DNA of 64,000 nucleotides from Neodontobutis hainanensis (Eukaryota > Chordata > Actinopteri > Gobiiformes > Odontobutidae): assembly GCA_024349245.1 (NCBI GenBank), contig JALDNG010000048.1, forward strand, positions 7,726,501-7,790,500. Reading direction: 5' to 3'. Position 1 is the stretch's first letter; the number at the start of each line of letters is the position of its first letter. The position numbers and the translations under genes were made by a program. A model generated the notes under the pieces. It saw only the letters and a program-made list of their open reading frames with translations. It had not been told where the DNA came from and did not search any database. Positions 62,979-64,000 of the stretch are shown here, piece by piece.

Positions 62979-64000
62979 CTGCAAAGAAAGACTATGGTTA
63001 AAAAAAAACACGCAACACAGTTTTACCGCTATTTTAAGTATTTAGATATAAATAGGTGTTATGAGGGTATTAGGAATACACTGTTACCAATGACTTAACA
63101 TTGGTGTCGGCTGATTTTGAAGAGGTTGACTTACATCGTACATTTGCAAATGCACCTATACCACCCTACTAATATTCTGTTGTAATTCTGTTGTCACATG
63201 AAGTATATGCGCTGGGTCTATTTGTCATTCTCTCCTGCTTTTCTGCTTTTACTGCAGCTCATTTAACTGTTGTTATAGCAACAGCTTGTGCACTTAACGC
63301 ATGCCATGTTTGTTTTATACTGGCTGCTCTGTGAAGGACTTAGATTCCGCCTCTCCTGATCAGCTCACTCCACTCAGTAGAGATTTACATTCGAGTAAAA
63401 CTTTATCGGTTATTTTCCAGAGAAAGTGAAGATCTGTTGGCAGAAATGCAGTGCTGCCTTGTCTAGTTTCGCTGCACTACGCAGTGACAAGAGCAAACAG
63501 AGAAAAGAGGAGAGAAGCTCAAGCATTAGCACAACATTAGCGCCCTCGCAAAGTTATTTTCTTCCCAGCAGCCCGCAACTTTAATCTGATCCAGCTCCAG
63601 AGGAACCAGTTGTTTAATGACACTAGCCTCATTTATGAGCGGACAACGTCTGTTTCTACAGTTATCCTGTTGCACCGAGCTAAAGCTGCGCTATACTTGG
63701 GTTTAAAATCTTTAATACTTGTACGTCTTTTGCTTATTAGAACGGGCAATGAGCTAGTCGGAAGATGAGAATCTCACTTTATTACCATTTTTTTTACTAC
63801 ATTTGGTCCATCATTATATATTATCTGTATTGGCAAATTCCTTTAAAGCTGTATTTTTTTTGTTTTCCAAAGTAAAGATAATACCAGAAAATACATCCTA
63901 TATCGGTAACGGCAATTATGTTATTTTAAACATTGTTATTGACCTAAAATGTTTATATTGCATCCACATAGCAGTCTTAGCTAATTCTATGCCCCGTACC
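62979..64000. other. intron, not complete in the window
   Basis: At least 1.0 kb of non-coding sequence upstream of exon 1. I find no further Ig or FN3 coding and no RNA gene. The GC-richer stretch near 63400-63700 could be an old transposable element, but I do not recognise it. Confidence 0.7.

Noticed and set aside
1..64000. Titin kinase, M-band, PEVK or N2 regions, or a promoter
   Set aside because: None is present; every exon encodes A-band Ig or FN3 domains.
1..64000. CRISPR arrays, operons or other prokaryotic systems
   Set aside because: The sequence is a vertebrate intron-exon gene, and its repeats are titin domains, microsatellites and transposons.

Overview
The window is one continuous stretch of a titin gene (ttn), read on the minus strand, so the 5' end of the transcript lies at high coordinates. 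It starts in an intron beyond 62978 and runs off the window at base 1. I could place 97 exons (46,951 exonic bases, about 15,650 codons, 73% of the window). Their splice sites and reading phases agree at every junction, with one exception: a single-base frameshift inside the exon at 5695-7460. The transcript is built almost only of immunoglobulin (Ig) and fibronectin type III (FN3) domains, 157 in all by my count (42 Ig, 115 FN3). No kinase, PEVK, N2 or promoter region is present, so this is internal A-band titin.

The intronic repeats suggest a teleost fish: a Tc1-like transposon, a fish-type LINE nested in a tRNA-derived SINE, a Ty3/Gypsy remnant and long TA microsatellites. Most introns are only 70-150 bases. 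I cannot name the species or say which teleost titin paralogue this is.

Layout in transcript order. (1) 59492-62978: a proximal A-band block of six FN3, one Ig and two FN3. (2) 35667-57167: six 7-domain super-repeats (Ig-FN3x3-Ig-FN3x2), labelled D1-D6, matching the D-zone known from vertebrate titin. D1 opens with an Ig that carries a Lys/Glu-rich insert of about 95 residues. (3) 1-35495: 11-domain C-zone super-repeats (Ig-FN3x3-Ig-FN3x3-Ig-FN3x2); C1-C9 are complete and C10 is cut by the window edge. (4) At 11062-28158 sits the giant exon, 17,097 bases and 58 domains, the counterpart of the largest coding exon known in mammalian titin.

In the muscle A-band this part of titin lies along the thick filament. 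The D- and C-zone repeats bind myosin tails, and C-zone repeats also bind myosin-binding protein C, setting the regular spacing of the filament. The longest complete introns (37716-39115, 43348-44885, 57566-59491) hold transposable-element debris and a 57-base minisatellite. Apart from titin I found no other host gene, no RNA gene and no new biological system.
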